From contig NZ_LT985980.1 of NCBI RefSeq assembly GCF_900291985.1, positions 434,001 through 498,000 of the forward strand: 64,000 bases of DNA, given 5' to 3'. The notes beneath the pieces are model-generated. The model was not told the DNA's origin and did no database searches. It saw only the letters and a list, made by a program, of their open reading frames with translations. Positions 61,048-64,000 of the stretch are shown one piece after another. Origin of the DNA: Lysinibacillus timonensis (GTDB lineage Bacteria > Bacillota > Bacilli > Bacillales_A > Planococcaceae). The first letter of the stretch is position 1, and each line of letters begins with the position of its first letter. Position numbers and translations under genes: made by a program.

Positions 61048-61452
61048 CTACTTTAACTCATTCAAAATCATCGTAATCTCTTTTATTTTTTCCTCGACCT
61101 CTATTATTTCTTCTATTATTTTTCTCAACTCGAAGTAATGATCCTTACATTCTATCTCATTAGTTATGTCAATTTTCTTGCGATAACTTTGAACTAATTT
61201 TCCAAATAGCTTGATTTTTTCTCTCTCAAAGTTATATTTTAAATCTCTTTTTCTTAAATTCTCTAAATCGGTTGCTTGTTGCTGAATAATTGCGAGTAAA
61301 AACTCCTCTTTTTCATCATCATTCATTTGCTTCTCTTTTGTAATTTTTAAAATTTCATCTTTAATTTTATGTTTAGAGAAATGATATGGTATGATTTCCG
61401 TTCGTTTTTGCTCCGATATTCCACTATTTGTGGATGAATTATTTAAATCCAT
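61048..61452 (-). CDS. Coiled-coil protein opening the large operon
   Basis: 134 residues, no signal or membrane span, with long amphipathic helices (KEKQMNDDEKEEFLLAIIQQ, RKIIEEIIEVEEKIKEITMI). Family not recognised. AGGGGTG 5 nt before the ATG. The 78-bp gap to folE has no terminator, so it is likely the first gene of the transcript. May be an adaptor or regulator of the system (inference). Confidence 0.55.
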   Translation of the reverse strand: MDLNNSSTNSGISEQKRTEIIPYHFSKHKIKDEILKITKEKQMNDDEKEEFLLAIIQQQATDLENLRKRDLKYNFEREKIKLFGKLVQSYRKKIDITNEIECKDHYFELRKIIEEIIEVEEKIKEITMILNELK

Positions 61453-61512
61453 CTTGTCACCCCTGTTAGAAAAACATTGAATATTAGTCCATTTTTAATT
61501 TTCCTCATACTA

Positions 61513-61537
61513 ATACCCAAATTTATCATTCTTTAAT
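61513..61537 (-). promoter_or_regulatory. Weak SigB-like promoter candidate of the large operon
   Basis: GGGTAT (61513-61518) with ATTAAA 13 nt upstream (61532-61537); the -10 matches the SigB consensus, the -35 only 4 of 6. It would give a leader of about 50 nt. Otherwise 61453-61798 is very AT-rich with no clear SigA promoter. Confidence 0.25.
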
Positions 61538-61798
61538 TATGTAATTTATATTTAACTTCTAAATTAATTGAGAAAATATTAGAATAATACAGCAAATAGA
61601 ATCTTCCAATTTAACATTTTATCACATCTCTTTTTTACTATAATAATCAAACGCAATAAACAGTTCTTTATAATTAATTAAAAACGCATAAATAATTCTA
61701 TATACCCATTAACAAATTTAATCAAATTGTACTATTCTGTACTTATTTAGTAGAAAATTTTCCTTCAAGTTGAAGTGAATTGGAAGTAAATAAATAAA

Positions 61799-61838
61799 TT
61801 AAAAACCCTCCTCCATGGTAGAATACCTAGGAAGGGGG
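61799..61838 (-). terminator. Terminator of the WYL-like gene
   Basis: CCCCCTTCC / GGAGGAGGG stem (one mismatch, one G-U) with T5 on the minus strand. Confidence 0.65.
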
Positions 61839-61876
61839 CTTAACATACAAGATAGATTGCTACATATAAATCCCAA

Positions 61877-62083
61877 CTATTTCCCTTTCACTGGAAGAAA
61901 CGATAGAACGTTGCTTAGTAAAAAGGTACGGCTGGCTCGTTTTCCAAAACAATATGCTGTAAAAGTGGATTCTTCTACTTTCGTGACTTTTACAGTGCGT
62001 TTTGTAATTTCACCACTTTTTGAAATATACATTATGTCAATTAACTGCTTACGCTCCATCATTTTTATTAATTGACTCTTAAT
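61877..62083 (-). CDS. Small WYL-like protein, apparently starting at ATT
   Basis: 68 residues. LIDIMYISKSGEITKRTVKV, STFTAYCFGKRASRTFLLSN and VLSFLPV resemble the C-terminal WYL-type fold found in short Bacillus 'transcriptional regulator' proteins (I-x-Y-x-S ... GE-x-x-R ... F-x-A-Y-C ... R-T-F). The strong site AAAGGAGATG (62089-62098) is 8 nt before an in-frame ATT at 62083; the first ATG (62062) is 29 nt from the site. With ATT the N-terminus is IKSQLIKMMERKQ, a good fit to the start of relatives as I recall them. Confidence 0.6.
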   Translation of the reverse strand: MKSQLIKMMERKQLIDIMYISKSGEITKRTVKVTKVEESTFTAYCFGKRASRTFLLSNVLSFLPVKGK

Positions 62084-62197
62084 TTCTACATCTCCTTTAG
62101 GAATGTTTGTTCGCTTTATGATATTCTATTAACCATTGAATATTTTATGAATACGAAACAACAATGTTTAATAAAAACCTTTTAAAGAAAGGCATAC

Positions 62198-62305
62198 CTA
62201 AAGTTTATTCATAATTATTTGAATCCAACCGAATATGGAAATCCATAATATTGCACTTATGATGAATCCATTTAATAATCCGATAAAAAACCTATTATCC
62301 AACAC
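62198..62305 (-). CDS. Very small membrane protein (35 aa)
   Basis: GTG 62305 after AAGGAG (7 nt) opens LDNRFFIGLLNGFIISAILW and a charged end (QIIMNKL); one membrane span. Short 'DNRFFIGLxNG' proteins occur in Bacillus genomes. The ATG 3 nt earlier leads to an early stop in another frame. Confidence 0.5.
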   Translation of the reverse strand: MLDNRFFIGLLNGFIISAILWISIFGWIQIIMNKL

Positions 62306-62451
62306 ATGACCACTCCTTATAAGTAAGGATTGGCAAAATTTCACTACTTAAACCCTGTAAAAAGCAAATCATAAATTTAATGCAATGTATAGATACGAAA
62401 AACACCCTATTTGAGAATGCTTAGATTCGTTTATTAAACTTTGTTATATAC

Positions 62452-63879
62452 TTATAATAATCCAGCATGAACCATTTGAAGAATATCGCTATCCGCTTGA
62501 AGTATATCCTTCTCAGCATTTCTAACAATTTTTTCAGCAGTTTTTTGGCCTTCATCGATGACTTCTTTTTCATCCACAGTTAGGATTATACGATTCTCCA
62601 TAATAACTTTCCCATCAATAATAACTGTTTCAACTTCACTGCCACGTGCAGAATAAACTAGATTTGGTACTATGTTTCGAATAGGAGATTTTAAGATTGG
62701 AAAGAATGTTGGTGCAGTTAAATCTAGTAATATAATATCTGCTTTTTTCCCTTTTTTAAGTGAACCAACTTCATTATCTATCCCCATAACCTTAGCCGCC
62801 TCTATTGTTGTCATTCGAACGGCTTGTGTTGCATTAAAGATTCTGGGATCTTTATATTTTACCTTATTTAGAATGGCTGCCATTTTCATTTCATTAAACA
62901 TATTATTACAATTATTTCCTGGTGATTGATCTGATCCTAAACATGCTGTTCCTCCAGCATCTAAAAACGCCTGAACTGGCGTTATCATGCCATCAATGAT
63001 TCCTATACTCCCTGCGCAGTAAATCATTTTCGCTCCACTTTTTGCAACAATGGCTGTTTCTTCATCGGTTGCCTCAGTTAAATGAACAGCAATTAATCGA
63101 TCATTTAAATAACCTTGTTCTTCCAAAAATTCAATCGATCTTTTACCATATCGTTTCTCGATTTGGTCAATTTCACGATCCCCTTGAGCAACATGCATAT
63201 GAAGTTTTGTATCTAATCTTTCAGCATGGTTTCGAATCTCTTGTAACAATTCAATACTCATCATATCTGGTCCATGGGGTCCTAAAATGACAGATATTCT
63301 ACCATTTTCTGTTTCATGATGTTCTTCAAACATTTTTAAGTTTCGAGTAAGTTTTTCTTCCCCTATAGACGAGTTGAATTCATAAAGTTCACCTACTGGT
63401 AAATCCCCAATATTATCTGGAATTTCATTTACAAGTTCTGCTACTCTAGCTCTTGCACCTATTTTTTTGTAATTTTGAACAATTAAATCCATACGTCCAT
63501 CGTAATCACAGAAAGTCGTTGTTCCTGCCTTAAGTCCCTCAATTATATTTACCATCGAGCCTGCAACACTTGCCTCTGGCGTTAAATGTTTTTGAAATGG
63601 CCATAGCCCCTTTTGCATCCAGTTTGACATGTCTTGCGCAACCCCACGAAAAATATTTATACCCGTATGAATATGTGCATCAATAAAGCCCGGCATAATC
63701 AACTTATTTTTCGCATCAATCATTCGTTCAGCTGAATATTGTCTTATAATATCTTTTGTATGTCCAACAGCCTCTATTAAGTTTCCCTTAATAGCTATTG
63801 CCCCATTTTCTACAAAACCTACGCCTCTTCCCTCCATCGTTAAGAGGTCTCCGTTGTGTATAATGATATCTACTTTCAT
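62452..63879 (-). CDS. Amidohydrolase/deaminase (SsnA/AtzA/TrzN type)
   Basis: 475 residues. N-terminal beta part (VDIIIHNGDLLTMEG), metal His pair in PGFIDAHIHTGINIFRG, EGLKAGTTTFCDYDG, LHMHVAQGD (His), IAVHLTEATD (His) and LGSDQSPGNNCNN (Asp ligand), then MTTIEAAKVMGIDNEVGSLK and ADIILLDL. This is the mononuclear amidohydrolase layout of AtzA, TrzN, SsnA and methylthioadenosine/S-adenosylhomocysteine deaminases. It lies about 30 bp after the end of a membrane protein gene on the same strand, so substrate import and deamination may be linked. Substrate unknown; GGGG 8 nt before ATG 63879. Confidence 0.85.
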   Translation of the reverse strand: MKVDIIIHNGDLLTMEGRGVGFVENGAIAIKGNLIEAVGHTKDIIRQYSAERMIDAKNKLIMPGFIDAHIHTGINIFRGVAQDMSNWMQKGLWPFQKHLTPEASVAGSMVNIIEGLKAGTTTFCDYDGRMDLIVQNYKKIGARARVAELVNEIPDNIGDLPVGELYEFNSSIGEEKLTRNLKMFEEHHETENGRISVILGPHGPDMMSIELLQEIRNHAERLDTKLHMHVAQGDREIDQIEKRYGKRSIEFLEEQGYLNDRLIAVHLTEATDEETAIVAKSGAKMIYCAGSIGIIDGMITPVQAFLDAGGTACLGSDQSPGNNCNNMFNEMKMAAILNKVKYKDPRIFNATQAVRMTTIEAAKVMGIDNEVGSLKKGKKADIILLDLTAPTFFPILKSPIRNIVPNLVYSARGSEVETVIIDGKVIMENRIILTVDEKEVIDEGQKTAEKIVRNAEKDILQADSDILQMVHAGLL

Positions 63880-63909
63880 CAACTCATCCCCGTTCTTATA
63901 ACTGACTAT

Positions 63910-64000
63910 TTATGACATACCTTCAATTTCGGTATTTTGGTTTAATCTACTTCTTAAAACAAACAAAGATAATAGTAATAGAATTGCCGTAATAATAATT
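63910..64000 (-). CDS. C-terminal end of a membrane protein (partial)
   Basis: Only the last 29 codons are visible: a membrane helix IIITAILLLLSLFVLR and a short polar tail ending before the amidohydrolase gene. Possibly a permease co-transcribed with the amidohydrolase. Confidence 0.5.
   Translation of the reverse strand, partial: IIITAILLLLSLFVLRSRLNQNTEIEGMS

Noticed and set aside
61815-62075. 86-codon plus-strand ORF
   Set aside because: Antisense to the WYL-like gene, which has the ribosome binding site, terminator and conserved motifs.

Overview
The window reads as chromosome of a low-GC Gram-positive, endospore-former-type bacterium (Bacillales, Bacillaceae/Planococcaceae-like). This rests on AGGAGG-type ribosome binding sites almost everywhere, frequent GTG/TTG starts, SigA-type promoters with 17-bp spacers, an intracellular subtilisin, lipoproteins with short lipoboxes, SLH surface anchoring, and Bacillus-type families (YczE-like, CAP/YkwD-like, DUF5412, DUF3997, ECF sigma with its own anti-sigma, YwaF-like). 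I see no rRNA, tRNA, CRISPR array, prophage or intact insertion sequence.

Layout. 1-4.6 kb: truncated 7TM-DISM receptor, YczE-like membrane protein with a cupin-XRE regulator, a small XRE/membrane-protein pair, and a secreted CAP protein. 5.0-6.8 kb: translationally coupled intracellular subtilisin and a leaderless endonuclease I homologue. 7-18.7 kb: mostly secreted, lipoprotein and small membrane proteins of unknown role, an SLH protein, a lone BRCT protein, and two overlapping zinc-ribbon genes. 18.9-23.1 kb: a Fur-boxed flavin reductase, an ECF sigma/anti-sigma pair, an aldo/keto reductase and a PPOX-type stress protein. 23.1-23.7 kb: a frameshifted gene and a field of degenerate repeats. 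23.9-26.6 kb: alcohol dehydrogenase plus semialdehyde dehydrogenase. 28.1-33.6 kb: a catabolic unit of RidA-like, NicX/M29-like and TRAP transporter genes with a divergent LysR and a near-consensus cre site. 33.8-37.6 kb: sarcosine-oxidase-like enzyme, TetR plus ABC-2 exporter with a shared operator, and a decayed Rpn nuclease fragment. 37.8-42.1 kb: lipoprotein, DUF192, DUF3291 and small genes.

42.2-47.8 kb is an inorganic-carbon-uptake operon, dabB-dabA-mpsC, ending in a beta-carbonic-anhydrase-like gene that has lost the zinc ligands. It is read from a SigA promoter through a leader of about 325 nt that contains a terminator-like long hairpin. At 47.9-48.4 kb lies a collapsed dihydroorotate-dehydrogenase-like/membrane fusion gene.

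The most striking locus is 49.8-61.45 kb: thirteen minus-strand genes packed with 4-17 bp overlaps or short gaps. They join (i) a pterin route (FolE, a tandem-duplicated PTPS protein, a short-chain reductase; together formally enough for a tetrahydrobiopterin-like product), (ii) an acyl/aminoacyl activation module (alpha/beta hydrolase, acyl carrier protein, AMP-forming ligase), and (iii) a partner-switching module (RsbT/RsbW-like ATPase, two STAS proteins, a SpoIIE/RsbU-type phosphatase, a HAMP sensor) plus a FapA polymer-type protein. I know no described pathway with this combination and consider it the best candidate for an undescribed system. The window ends with a WYL-like small protein that apparently starts at ATT, a 35-aa membrane protein, an amidohydrolase, and the tail of another membrane protein.
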